A DNA stretch of 64,000 nucleotides, from assembly GCA_046351455.1 (NCBI GenBank), contig JAXLYM010000014.1, forward strand, positions 213,928-277,927, in the 5' to 3' direction. Shown piece after piece: positions 18,389-26,821 of the stretch. A program made the position numbers and the translations under genes. Every line of letters begins with the position of its first letter. Position 1 is the first letter of the stretch. Under the pieces are notes generated by a model. The model had not been told where the DNA came from and made no database searches. It saw only the letters and a list, made by a program, of their open reading frames with translations. Source of the stretch: JADJRH01 sp046351455 (GTDB lineage: Bacteria > Myxococcota_A > Polyangia > Polyangiales > Polyangiaceae).

Positions 18389-18421
18389 GACGATTCCTGC
18401 TTCGATCTGCGGAGCCGGGCC

Positions 18422-19150
18422 TTATCTGCCCGCGGCGACGTTGGTGAGGAGGCGAACACACACCCAGGCGACGAGCGTGCCGATCACGGCCCTCCGGCGC
18501 GGCACCTGGCCGACCGCGGCGACCCCGAAGGCGAGGATCAGCGCGGCCCACAACGAATAGAAATCGAAGGCATTGCCCAGCTTGATCCACGGCGGCATCA
18601 GCGGCCGCCCCGCGAGCATGAGCGCGTCCGTCAAGGTCCGCGGCGCGAGCGCGCCGTCGTCCGGGTGCACGGAGAGCCTTCGAAACGCGGTGATCGCGTC
18701 CACGACGTTCGCCACGGCGGCGGGCACGAGGGTGACGGCGGCCACGGGCAGGACGGCGCTGCCCTTCACCTTTCCGCGGAGAAACCAGACCAGGACGAGG
18801 ATCGAGAGGCTCGCGCCGAGGAGCTGCACCGGGGCGGACGTGGCGCCCTTCGCGATGGCGAGCACCTGGAAGACGCGCTCGGCGCTCTTGGTCTCCTCCG
18901 CGATTTGCCGGTCGCTCATGGTCGCGAGCTCGCCCGACATGTCCAGCTTTTCCAGCGTGGCGGCGCGCGCGTCGACCCGGAGCGCCATCACCGCGCCGAG
19001 GAGCAGCGAGCACAGCCACGCGACGAGGAAGAACCACCGCGCGCGCCCGACCTTCGCGTGCAGATCCATGCCTCGATCCGGCGTGAGCGCCAGGGTGATC
19101 CCGGCGCCTCGCGGGGCGGCGATCGGGCTCTCGTGCGCCTCTTCGGTCAT
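18422..19150 (-). CDS. Polytopic membrane protein of unknown function, head of the ABC operon
   Basis: About 242 residues with four or five predicted transmembrane helices: FFLVAWLCSLLLGAVMAL, LLGASLSILVLVWFL, AVTLVPAAVANVV, ALILAFGVAAVGQV and a last one before the C-terminus. The general plan recalls Yip1-type five-helix proteins, but no diagnostic motif is present, so the family is only a guess. The ATG at 19150 is used; a GTG at 19156 is an alternative and neither has a strong Shine-Dalgarno. It is 33 bp upstream of macA and probably in the same transcript. Confidence 0.6.
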   Translation of the reverse strand: MTEEAHESPIAAPRGAGITLALTPDRGMDLHAKVGRARWFFLVAWLCSLLLGAVMALRVDARAATLEKLDMSGELATMSDRQIAEETKSAERVFQVLAIAKGATSAPVQLLGASLSILVLVWFLRGKVKGSAVLPVAAVTLVPAAVANVVDAITAFRRLSVHPDDGALAPRTLTDALMLAGRPLMPPWIKLGNAFDFYSLWAALILAFGVAAVGQVPRRRAVIGTLVAWVCVRLLTNVAAGR

Positions 19151-19282
19151 ACCCACGGCGCCCGCTTAACCGAGCCGCGGCGCGGCTGCACCAACAAGAG
19201 CGCTGCCCACATCGAAAAAAGGCGCACTGAGCACACTCGCCACATCCATGAGGAGGATCCCTCTCTGCCCGGTGAATGCCTC

Positions 19283-19309
19283 TTGGCAACGCGCACCGCC
19301 GCGTATACA
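19283..19309 (+). promoter_or_regulatory. Possible sigma-70-type promoter
   Basis: TTGGCA at 19283-19288 and TATACA at 19304-19309 are separated by 15 bp, slightly short of the usual 17. They stand directly upstream of the lipoprotein gene starting at 19320 in a divergent intergenic region, which would give a very short leader. TA-rich hexamers are rare in this DNA, which is the main reason to list it. Confidence 0.3.
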
Positions 19310-19319
19310 CAGGGCGGCA

Positions 19320-20888
19320 ATGTTGCGCGCGGCCCTTGGAACAACTCTCCTCGTCGGGTCTTTGCTCGGTTGCACGACGACGCCTCCGCCCGCGGGATCG
19401 GGGGCCGTGACGCCCGCTTCCGGGAACACCGCCGCGGCCTCGACTGTCGAATCCGCCCCTTCGGCGGTCCCGCAAGCGCCGCCCCCGGCGGACGACGGGA
19501 CTGGCACGTTGACGCTGCAGCCCGTGCAGAAGATCTGGTCCTTGTTCGACGTCGTCGCGAACGACGGCACGATCGAGCTGCGCCTCGGCTTCGATCCCGG
19601 CGGCGGCGCGATCGGGCGCTTCCGTTACGCGCCGGTCGTGAACGGGGCGCCCGAGCTCGCGGAGGAGACGAACGAGATCGATCACGCGGACACGACGGGC
19701 GGCATCGTCGAGATCGCGGGGAAGCGGCCGGATCTGATCTTCCACGTGGCCGCAGGGTTCCGCGCCGCGGCGTCGGATCATTATTACAAGCTCGACGACG
19801 ACAACCACTTTCGCATGGACGGAGCCTATGCGTTCCCGGGCGACGGCACCGGGATCGGCATCCAGACGTGGTCGAACGGCCGCCTGCTCGAGTGGCGACA
19901 GCCATCCTCGGACGACCCTTCGTTCGCGCGGCTTCCGATGCTGGGGCTTTTGCGCGGCAAGGGGGACGCGCCGAGTCTGTCCAAGGCGCTGCGGACGCGC
20001 CTCGTGAAGGAGGCTTATTTCATCCAGGCTTATCAGGCGTTCCCGCAGAGCGGCGAGGTGGCGGCGATCGGCCGGCTGGCGCAGGCGAAGGGCTTCGGCA
20101 CCGTCTTGTGGAAGGACAAGATGAACGAGCCGACGTACGCCGTCACCGTGCCTGATTTCGAGATCACCCAGGACACCGATATCACGCTGCTGGGCGGCAA
20201 TTCGATGGCGGACGCGCGGCTGCTCGTCGGCAATCAAGTGATGAGCTGGAACGGCACGACGTGGGTGAAGGAGAGCGAGGTCAAGGACGGCCTGCCCGAC
20301 GTGTGGTTCGGCACGACCCTCGTCCGGTCGGTGAAGGGCGGGACGTTCGCGCGCTTTCAGAAGGGCGGTCCGTGGCGCAAGCTCAAGGGGGATTTCGACG
20401 CAACGGCGGTCGACGCGGCCGGCGTGATCTGGGCCGTCGCGGACGGGACTCTCTATTCGAGCAAGCCCCCGGCGAGCCCGCTGCCCGAGGTGACGGAGAA
20501 GGACCTCGTTCTCCAGCGAAAGGCGAGCGTCCTGCGCGGCGGCATGCGCGACGTGACCGGAAAAGAGCCCACCGAGTATTCGTCGAAATGCAGCATGCAT
20601 TACGTGCTCCTCGACGAGACGAAGGGCACCTCGGACGCCGACGATTACGCGGCCGTCCGCAAGGCGCTGGCCGGCCACAAGGACATCGGCGCGCCGAAAT
20701 TCATCGTGTCTCGCGAGCGCGGCAAACAGCTCTTCGGCGCCCTCGTGACGGACGACAAGGCGGCCGATCGGATCGAAGAGATCGTGCGAAAGGCCGTGAA
20801 GGGCTCTCCCGCGAATGCGATGTGCGCGGAGCCGCCGGCCGTGCGCGAGGTGAAGATCGATCTCGCGACCGGCAATCTGATGAAGTGA
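19320..20888 (+). CDS. Large lipoprotein of unknown function
   Basis: The 522-residue protein starts at the ATG at 19320, which places a good signal peptide and lipobox (LLVGSLLGC) at the N-terminus; an earlier in-frame ATG at 19248 would bury it. A Thr/Pro/Ala-rich tether (~25-65) leads into a beta-rich body with repeated short strands (IELRLGFDPGGGAIGRFRYAP; DVWFGTTLVRSV; GVIWAVADGTLYSS), suggesting a beta-propeller-like fold. The C-terminal ~110 residues (YVLLDETKGTSDADDYAAVRKAL) look like a separate alpha/beta domain. No family is recognised. It is monocistronic in appearance, divergent from the ABC block. Confidence 0.7.
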   Translation: MLRAALGTTLLVGSLLGCTTTPPPAGSGAVTPASGNTAAASTVESAPSAVPQAPPPADDGTGTLTLQPVQKIWSLFDVVANDGTIELRLGFDPGGGAIGRFRYAPVVNGAPELAEETNEIDHADTTGGIVEIAGKRPDLIFHVAAGFRAAASDHYYKLDDDNHFRMDGAYAFPGDGTGIGIQTWSNGRLLEWRQPSSDDPSFARLPMLGLLRGKGDAPSLSKALRTRLVKEAYFIQAYQAFPQSGEVAAIGRLAQAKGFGTVLWKDKMNEPTYAVTVPDFEITQDTDITLLGGNSMADARLLVGNQVMSWNGTTWVKESEVKDGLPDVWFGTTLVRSVKGGTFARFQKGGPWRKLKGDFDATAVDAAGVIWAVADGTLYSSKPPASPLPEVTEKDLVLQRKASVLRGGMRDVTGKEPTEYSSKCSMHYVLLDETKGTSDADDYAAVRKALAGHKDIGAPKFIVSRERGKQLFGALVTDDKAADRIEEIVRKAVKGSPANAMCAEPPAVREVKIDLATGNLMK

Positions 20889-21019
20889 TGGCCTGATTCC
20901 GCACCTCGGCGGGGCGGTGTGCTCATGGGGCTTGCAACGTTCTCGGGCGACATTAGAACGCCCGTTGCGACGGTCGGTGCGAGCACCCCGGCTTCCGGCC
21001 TTCGCGCCTCGCACGAGGT

Positions 21020-21040
21020 GCCGATTCAATGAGAATCGGC
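21020..21040. other. Inverted repeat in the leader of the OB-like lipoprotein gene
   Basis: GCCGATTC at 21020-21027 and its exact complement GAATCGGC at 21033-21040 flank a 5-base loop. There is no T-run, so it is not a standard terminator. It sits about 50 bp upstream of the start at 21093 and could be an operator or an mRNA hairpin. The rest of the 204 bp gap (20889-21092) shows nothing else definite. Confidence 0.4.
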
Positions 21041-21092
21041 CGAAATCGCCGCGGCTCCGGCCTCGAACCTGGGCGCGCGGTCCACGGAGGAG

Positions 21093-22052
21093 ATGATGCG
21101 ATACGCCATCAAGCTTTTGCCGTTCGCTGCGATCGCGGCGCTCGGGCTCACGGCCTGTGAGAATCGCCAGCACGCGACCTCGGACCAGAATGCCAATCAG
21201 GGACAGGCGGAGCGCCCCTCGCCGAGCGTGGAGGCCATCCGCGACGAACCGGGCAAGTACTACGGCAAGAAGGTCGGGATCGTGGGCGAAGTGGACGAGG
21301 TCTACGGGGACCGCGTCTTCGAGATGGATGGGGCCGAGTGGGCCTTCAACGACAAGATCCTCGTCTTCACGCGCTCGCCGGTGCGCCTCGGCGGGGCCGC
21401 GGTGACGACCGACGACGACATCGTGGTGAGCGGCACCGTGCGCCCGTTCGTGGCCGCCGACCTGGAGAAAGAGATCGGCTGGACGATCCCGAACGACGTC
21501 AAATCGAAGGTGGGCAATCGCCCGGTCATCGTGGCCGACGCGATCACGCGCACCGGCGGATATGGCACCTGGTCCGCGACCGGCAACACGCAGCCGGTGA
21601 GCACCATCCTCGGCATCGTGTCGAACATGGATCCGTCCATGCTCAACGGGCAGAAGGTGGATCTGGGCCGCGAGCGCGTGCAATCGGTGACCGGAAAGGG
21701 CTTCTGGATCGGGCCGAGCCGCATGAGCCAGGTGTTCGTGCTGCCCTCCACGGAGGACAAGAACCTGAAGGCCGGCGACTACGTGCACGTGACAGGCACC
21801 CTCAAGAAGGCCCCGAAGGACGCGGGCAAGGACTGGAACCTGCCCACGAGCGTCGCGTGCAACATGGACGAGAATGCCATTTACGTCGACGCGGCGACCG
21901 TGACCGACGTCGGCGCGGGCACGAACCTGAACCAGAAGGGGGATCAGGGGGCGGGCCAGACTGGCAATCAAAACCAGCCTGGAACGAACCAGAACCAGCC
22001 CGGGCAGAACATGAATCAACCGGGCCAGAATCAGCCGCAGAAGGGCCGTTGA
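21093..22052 (+). CDS. Lipoprotein with OB-fold-like domains and Asn/Gln/Pro/Gly-rich tail
   Basis: A 319-residue lipoprotein; lipobox GLTAC at residues ~18-22 and a GGAGGAG ribosome-binding site before ATGATG support the start. Two similar beta-rich segments are seen: GKYYGKKVGIVGEVDEVYGDRVFEMDG (~50-80), and later VHVTGTLKKAP. They recall OB-fold proteins that bind small ligands or nucleic acid, but the match is only by pattern. The last ~50 residues are a low-complexity repeat of NQNQPGQN type. The protein is probably anchored in the envelope. It is convergent with the OmpA/TSP3 gene, with a 40 bp gap and no obvious terminator. Confidence 0.65.
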   Translation: MMRYAIKLLPFAAIAALGLTACENRQHATSDQNANQGQAERPSPSVEAIRDEPGKYYGKKVGIVGEVDEVYGDRVFEMDGAEWAFNDKILVFTRSPVRLGGAAVTTDDDIVVSGTVRPFVAADLEKEIGWTIPNDVKSKVGNRPVIVADAITRTGGYGTWSATGNTQPVSTILGIVSNMDPSMLNGQKVDLGRERVQSVTGKGFWIGPSRMSQVFVLPSTEDKNLKAGDYVHVTGTLKKAPKDAGKDWNLPTSVACNMDENAIYVDAATVTDVGAGTNLNQKGDQGAGQTGNQNQPGTNQNQPGQNMNQPGQNQPQKGR

Positions 22053-22092
22053 GCGGAGTATGTCCCCCCCAGTAGCGGGTTTTTGAATACCG

Positions 22093-23919
22093 TTACTTGG
22101 GCGGGGTGGCCGGCTTCGGGGGGGTCGTTCCGGTCGTCGTCGGAGTCGGCGCGGGGGCCGGCTTCGGCGGCGTCATGGACGTTGTCGGCGCGGGCTTGCC
22201 CGGAGTCGGCGCTGCGCCCGAGCTGTCCGGAGCAGGCTTGTCCGGAGCGGGCTTGTCCGAAGCAGGCTTGTCCGGAGTCTTCGCAGGCGTGTCCCCGGCG
22301 GGCGCTGGCGGCGTGACGGCCTTTGCGTCCTTCGTCTTCACGATGTGGAACTCGACGCGGCGGTTCTTCTCGCGGCCCTCCGCCGTGTCGTTCGCGACGA
22401 GCGGGCGGCGCTTGCCGAAGCCCTTCGCCTCCAGGTGATCTGGCGCGATGCCGCGCTCCACCATGTAGCGCATCACCGATTCGGCGCGGTTCTGCGACAG
22501 GTCGTCGTTGTACTTGTGGGAGCCGAAGTCGTCGGTGTGGCCCTCGATCCGGACCAATTCGATCTCCGGGTTGACCTTCAAGAGGCGCACGACCTCGTTG
22601 AGGATCGGGAACGCGTCGGGCAGGAGGTCCGCGCGGTCGAAGGCGAATGGCACCTTCTTCAGCACGGTGATCTCGTTCGAGGCGGTGGTGCGGCGGATGA
22701 ACTCGGGGCATCCGTTCTTCGCCGGATCCGGGTCCTTCACGCCTGGCTCGTGCACGCAGGCGTCCTGCGCGTCGGGGATGCCGTCGGAGTCGACGTCGTT
22801 GAGCATCTCCGGACAGCCATCGTCCTGATTCGGCCCCTTGTTGTCCTCCTTGTCGTTGGGGCACATGTCGATGTCGTCGGGGATCTTGTCCTTGTCGGCG
22901 TCCCCGGGGATGACGTACTGGAAGCCCGGCGATTTCGGCTTCGTGTCGAAGAGGTTGAACCAGCCGCCGAACGCCGCGACCGCCCGGAAATCCGGCGCGT
23001 AGCCCGCCGTGACGCGCGGCCCGGCCGCGAGGCTCACGTAGAGCTGCCCGTCTTCGTCGAGCTTGTAGCGGCCCTGGAGGCGCGCCTCGATCGGCGTGTT
23101 GTCCACGTCGCCCGTGGTGTTCTCCCCGATGCCGATGGAGCCTGTCACCTCCGCCCCGACGCGCAGCCGATCGTCCAGCAGGGGGGAGAAGATGCCGGCG
23201 CCGAACACCAGCTCGTCCGCGATGGTGAGCTCGTTGATCTTCGTCTTCGGCCGGAAGTGGTAGCCGACGTTCACCGCGGCCGCGACCACGTGCGCGTCGT
23301 ACTCCGCCGCGAGGCCGAGCATGCCTGTCGTCGTCGTGTCGCCGCCGAAGGAGTACTTGTTTCCGATCGGCGCCCACAGGCTCGCGATCGCGCCCAATTT
23401 GAAGGCCTTGTCCTCCGTCCGGAAGACGACCGCGCGGGCGTCGAGGCGCAGATCCATCGGCACGACGGAGGCCTGATTGACCTTCAGCCGGACCTGCGCC
23501 GCGTCGCTGTACATGGACCCGCCCTCCTGGTAGACGGCGAGCGGGAACGAGACCTGGAACCCGAATCGGCTCAGGAACTCGGCCCCGGCGCTCACGTACG
23601 TCGTGAGCTGCGTGCGGACGGGGGCGCCGTTCTCCTTCTCCATGATCGCGGACTGATCGATCTTGTCGACGTAGTTCTCGACCCGGAACGGATTCAGACT
23701 GTATCCGAAGCCGAGCTGCCCGTAGATGCGGGCGGAGTCGCTCATCTGTGGACGCCACACGCCCACGCCGTCGTCCGGCGCGCCGGCCATCTGCAGGCGA
23801 TCGAGGTAGAAGGTCGTCTGTTGGGCGGACGCCACGGCCGGGGCCGCGAGGGCCGCGAGGGCCGCCGCCACGGGCAGGATCTTCCCGAGGAGGCGCCTTT
23901 TGGGGGAGGGAGGAACCAT
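22093..23919 (-). CDS. OmpA-family outer-membrane protein with TSP3 repeats
   Basis: The 608-residue protein has a signal peptide (ILPVAAALAALAAPAVASAQ) and the ATG at 23919 has a GGAG site. Residues ~25-300 form a beta-barrel-like region (YGQLGFGYSLNPFRVENYVD ... GGWFNLFD). Residues ~310-385 carry Asp-rich thrombospondin type 3 calcium-binding repeats (DADKDKIPDDIDMCPNDKED, DVDSDGIPDAQDAC). Residues ~390-500 are an OmpA C-terminal peptidoglycan-binding domain (PFAFDRADLLPDAFPIL, RIEGHTDDFGSHKYNDDLSQ, LVANDTAEGREKNRRVEF). The tail is a Pro/Ala/Lys/Thr-rich repeat of PA(S/P)DKPAP type. This architecture is common in Myxococcota. It is 17 bp downstream of the IgGFc-type lipoprotein gene, so the two are probably co-transcribed. 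Confidence 0.92.
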   Translation of the reverse strand: MVPPSPKRRLLGKILPVAAALAALAAPAVASAQQTTFYLDRLQMAGAPDDGVGVWRPQMSDSARIYGQLGFGYSLNPFRVENYVDKIDQSAIMEKENGAPVRTQLTTYVSAGAEFLSRFGFQVSFPLAVYQEGGSMYSDAAQVRLKVNQASVVPMDLRLDARAVVFRTEDKAFKLGAIASLWAPIGNKYSFGGDTTTTGMLGLAAEYDAHVVAAAVNVGYHFRPKTKINELTIADELVFGAGIFSPLLDDRLRVGAEVTGSIGIGENTTGDVDNTPIEARLQGRYKLDEDGQLYVSLAAGPRVTAGYAPDFRAVAAFGGWFNLFDTKPKSPGFQYVIPGDADKDKIPDDIDMCPNDKEDNKGPNQDDGCPEMLNDVDSDGIPDAQDACVHEPGVKDPDPAKNGCPEFIRRTTASNEITVLKKVPFAFDRADLLPDAFPILNEVVRLLKVNPEIELVRIEGHTDDFGSHKYNDDLSQNRAESVMRYMVERGIAPDHLEAKGFGKRRPLVANDTAEGREKNRRVEFHIVKTKDAKAVTPPAPAGDTPAKTPDKPASDKPAPDKPAPDSSGAAPTPGKPAPTTSMTPPKPAPAPTPTTTGTTPPKPATPPK

Positions 23920-23936
23920 GGTGTTGTCTCCAGGTT

Positions 23937-25763
23937 TCACTGCGGATCGGGGAGGACCTGCACGTCGTTGATGGGCTGGATGCTCGCGCCGGCCGGGTAC
24001 GCGTACGAGACGAGCTTGGTGCCCTGCGCGGCCTTCGAGCCCCAACCCCACACGGTGACGCCGAACGGAGCGTCGCTGTGCATCTCGTGGCGGCCGTTCG
24101 AGCAGCCGTTCACTTCCATGAAATTGCCAGTCTCCAGGTCGACGCGCGTATACTCGTAGTCTCCGACGGCCTGCCAGCCGCCGAGCTTGCCCGCGCAGTC
24201 GAGGTAGACGTCGTGGAAGCTGTTATCGTACTGGGCCTTTTGCCGCACGATGACGAGGTTCGTCTCCGAGTACGTCGGGTCCGTGAAGAGGACGTAGCTG
24301 CTCAGGTACTGGGCCGGGGGCACCATGTTGACCCAGTCGGGATCGCCCTCGCTGTCGAACAGCTCTCCGCCGGTCATGTACTCCGACAGGAAGAAGGGGT
24401 GTTTTTCGTCCTGCGCCTTCACGACGAACGGGTCCCCCGCGTTGAACTCCAGCACGGTGCCGAGCTCCAGCGTGTCGGGGGCGTTCGCGGGCTTCTCCGG
24501 GGTCCACGTGAGCGTCGTGCCGTTCACGGCGCCGACGATGCGCCACGGGACGCTCGTCTCCGGGACGCCGCCGCCGGTGCGGCCGCGGTACCGGACACCC
24601 ACGTACTCGTTGCCGAGGGCCTTCACCGGGGGGAGCTGCTGTTGTGCCGAGTCGCACGCGTTCTTGTCCGTCGGCACGTAGAGGCAGCTGTGGCCGCCCC
24701 ACACGGCGACGGGCTTGTCCGATTGAATCGGGCTGCCGGACAGCTCCTCCGGCTGCTCGATCTGGAGGAATTCGCCCTTGTTGAGCACGTAATCGGTCTT
24801 CGTGTTGGCCGTCGCGGGGGCGACGCCGCTCCCTCCGACGATGTTCGTCTTCGGCAGGATGGTGACCGTCGTGCCGTCCTGACTGGCGAGGATGTCAATC
24901 AAGGGGGACGCGTTCGGGTCCTTCGTCGCGTTCTTGTAGGCGTTGACGGCCACGTAGTTCGTGCCCCACGCGCTCGTCGGGAAGAGCAGCGTCGCGGAGG
25001 AGAAGGCGGACGGGCCGCCGCCGTACGGGAGGATCTGATAGGCCACCACCGGGTAGTCCGTCGTGATGTGGAACGCCTTGCCGATGCCCGTGTCCGTCAC
25101 GCCCACCTCGTCCGAGATCGCCGCCGGCTTCGGGCAGTCGATCACGAAGCCGAACTGATTGCGGGCCAGAAAGAGCACCGCCACCTCTCCGGCCGCGAGG
25201 CCGACCGCCGGATCGTAAGGCATGTACGTGATGGAGCCGCCCTGTCCCGTCGGCACGAAGGCGAAGTCCATCGGCAGGGACTGGCCGTCGTACTCCACGT
25301 TGATCTTCACCGGGACGGACCAGGTGTTCGCGATGAAGGCCGCGAAGCACGCGCCGTCCGCCTGGGGGAGGAGGCCAGTCTTCAGAGCGTAGTAGTCGCA
25401 CCCGAACGAGCTCTGCGCCTTCTCCGCCGCGGCGCACGGATCCTCCGTGCATTTGCCGTTGCTGCAGCCCTTGTCGGAGTCGCACTTGGCGATGAACTTG
25501 CCGTCGCACGTGATGATGCTCTGGAGGTCTGGCGAGCACTTGTCCGCGCAGCCGGCCGCGTCGAGATCCAGGCCGCCCACGCTCGCGCCGGCGCCGCCCG
25601 TCCCGGTGATGCCGCCCACTCCGCCCGTGCTGGTGTGGCCGCCCGTTCCGCTGGTCAGCCCGTATCCCGTGTTGTCCGTGCAGGAGATGGCCAGTGTGCC
25701 GAGGCCGGTGGCGGCGGTGCTCGCGAGCGCGAGCGCGAAAAGCCAGGTGGATCGTCGTTTCAT
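23937..25763 (-). CDS. IgGFc-binding-type surface lipoprotein
   Basis: A 608-residue lipoprotein. The start at 25763 gives a signal peptide with lipobox LAISC, a Gly/Thr-rich tether (TGGHTSTGGVGGITGTGGAG) and a short Cys-rich module (CADKCSPDLQ, CDGKFIAKCDSDKGCSNGKC). The main ~450-residue domain matches the IgGFc_binding family found in predatory myxobacteria: DYPVVAYQI, LPTSAWGTNYVAVNAY, ASQDGTTVTILP, VLNKGEFLQIEQ, DKPVAVWGGHSC and LPPVKALGNEYVGV. The domain is a beta-rich adhesion-like module named after mammalian mucin-like proteins; real IgG binding is not implied. It lies upstream of the OmpA/TSP3 gene in the same direction. Confidence 0.85.
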   Translation of the reverse strand: MKRRSTWLFALALASTAATGLGTLAISCTDNTGYGLTSGTGGHTSTGGVGGITGTGGAGASVGGLDLDAAGCADKCSPDLQSIITCDGKFIAKCDSDKGCSNGKCTEDPCAAAEKAQSSFGCDYYALKTGLLPQADGACFAAFIANTWSVPVKINVEYDGQSLPMDFAFVPTGQGGSITYMPYDPAVGLAAGEVAVLFLARNQFGFVIDCPKPAAISDEVGVTDTGIGKAFHITTDYPVVAYQILPYGGGPSAFSSATLLFPTSAWGTNYVAVNAYKNATKDPNASPLIDILASQDGTTVTILPKTNIVGGSGVAPATANTKTDYVLNKGEFLQIEQPEELSGSPIQSDKPVAVWGGHSCLYVPTDKNACDSAQQQLPPVKALGNEYVGVRYRGRTGGGVPETSVPWRIVGAVNGTTLTWTPEKPANAPDTLELGTVLEFNAGDPFVVKAQDEKHPFFLSEYMTGGELFDSEGDPDWVNMVPPAQYLSSYVLFTDPTYSETNLVIVRQKAQYDNSFHDVYLDCAGKLGGWQAVGDYEYTRVDLETGNFMEVNGCSNGRHEMHSDAPFGVTVWGWGSKAAQGTKLVSYAYPAGASIQPINDVQVLPDPQ

Positions 25764-26270
25764 GGCGAGGAGCCCTCCATCAAGCGAAAAGGGGACGTTC
25801 CGGCGGGCGGATGGTGAACAGGCGGGGAGCCGCGGCTCCTCCACCCGGTGTCGCGCCCGAGGGCCCGTCGAATGGGCGCGCGGCGGCGTGACGGGAGCCC
25901 GACGGGCACCGGCGCTCGTCAACAAATACGCTGGATCGACGCGGCGCCATCAAGGTGGGGGAGCATACGTTAACCCCTCGTCCGGGCGCAACCCGCGGCG
26001 GCATCGAAGTCCGCCTCGCGTGATCGCGGCCGCAGGCGGGTGGCCGCGGGCTCCATCCATCGTGTCCCGAAAAGCCCCCTTGGAGGAGGCGACAAAACGC
26101 TTGACAATCGGCCGATCCAGTGACCTCGCACCCGCCCGAGCCGCGGGCTCGTCGAGCGGGCGCCCGCGGTGGACGCGAATCGGCGCCGATCCGGAGACGA
26201 GCGCGGGCCGTAGACGACGGAGGGGCGCGCCGGCAGAATATGCCGACTCCGACTCTCACCGACGAGGGGC

Positions 26271-26288
26271 CGTGACAGCGATGTCACG
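26271..26288. promoter_or_regulatory. Perfect 18 bp palindrome, candidate upstream activating site
   Basis: CGTGACAGCGATGTCACG is a dyad with 7 bp arms and a 4 bp centre. It is centred about 100 bp upstream of the start predicted from the sigma-54 box at 26353-26368, the usual position for an enhancer-binding-protein site. GTGA and TCAC are 8 bp apart, unlike the 6 bp of a Crp site. Confidence 0.45.
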
Positions 26289-26352
26289 CGGGCGGGCGAC
26301 GCGGGGCTGCAAATCGTGGGAAATCGAGCGTTCTCGGCGGGGAAGGGGGCAG

Positions 26353-26368
26353 TGGTCCGGCGCTTGCG
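26353..26368 (+). promoter_or_regulatory. Sigma-54 (-24/-12) promoter candidate for the Cys-rich lipoprotein
   Basis: TGGTCCGGCGCTTGCG matches the pattern TGGCACGNNNNTTGCW with the invariant GG at 26354-26355, the invariant GC at 26366-26367 and exactly 10 bp between them. The predicted start near 26378 leaves a leader of about 33 nt containing the GGAGAAG ribosome-binding site (26401-26407) before the ATG at 26412. Confidence 0.5.
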
Positions 26369-26411
26369 AAGTGGGCAGTCGAGACGGCGAATGACGTTCA
26401 GGAGAAGCACG

Positions 26412-26810
26412 ATGATCGGATATCAGAAGCGGCTCGCGGGCGTCTTCGTGTGCGCGCTCGGCGGCCTCGCGGGGGCGCTGGGGGCGCTCACCGGGTGCGC
26501 GACGAAGGTGTACGCGCCGGAAGACACGACGGAGCTCGTCGCGGCCGTATGCGAGAGAGGGTGCGAGTGCACGGGGTGCTCGGCGTCGGCGAAATCGGAC
26601 TGTCTGAACAGCGCGACGGAGGGCGCGGCGGACGCGGTGGAGGGCGGCTGTGACATGCTGTTCCACGACTACTTCGATTGTCTGGATCAGCACATGGTCT
26701 GTGAGAACGCGACGCTCTATCCGGGCCAGTGCAGCGGCCTCTGGAATGCGACCGCCACCTGCCTGGACGAGTGGAAGAAGTGGAAGGCCGCGCACCCCGA
26801 CGGGCCCTGA
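26412..26810 (+). CDS. Small Cys-rich lipoprotein
   Basis: A 132-residue lipoprotein. GGAGAAG at 26401-26407 fixes the ATG at 26412 and rules out an in-frame ATG at 26316. The signal peptide ends in the lipobox ALTGC. The mature part has about ten Cys in a spaced pattern (VCERGCECTGCSASAKSDCL, GGCDMLF, DCLDQHMVCEN, GQCSGLW, TCLDEWKKW), which suggests a disulfide-stabilised helical domain in the periplasm or on the surface. No family name is known to me. Transcription may depend on sigma-54. It is convergent with the PNGase F-like gene. Confidence 0.75.
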   Translation: MIGYQKRLAGVFVCALGGLAGALGALTGCATKVYAPEDTTELVAAVCERGCECTGCSASAKSDCLNSATEGAADAVEGGCDMLFHDYFDCLDQHMVCENATLYPGQCSGLWNATATCLDEWKKWKAAHPDGP

Positions 26811-26821
26811 GAGACAGCGCT

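Larger units (their letters stand above)
25764..26411. other. 648 bp divergent intergenic region
   Basis: This is the longest gene-free stretch in the window, lying between the divergent starts at 25763 and 26412. It holds the 18 bp palindrome at 26271-26288 and the sigma-54-like box at 26353-26368 described separately. A TTGACA word occurs at 26101-26106, followed by the palindrome ATCGGCCGAT (26107-26116), but no -10 hexamer follows. Open frames crossing the region show no protein-like composition. No tRNA or terminator is seen. Confidence 0.6.

Noticed and set aside
18153..22019. A 1288-codon open frame on the minus strand
   Set aside because: It lies antisense to two plus-strand lipoprotein genes with signal peptides and overlaps macA out of frame; composition is not protein-like.
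26101..26123. TTGACA followed by the palindrome ATCGGCCGAT as a sigma-70 promoter
   Set aside because: No -10 hexamer occurs at 16-18 bp, and a better sigma-54 box stands closer to the gene.
26271..26288. Crp-type site
   Set aside because: The half-sites GTGA and TCAC are 8 bp apart rather than 6.
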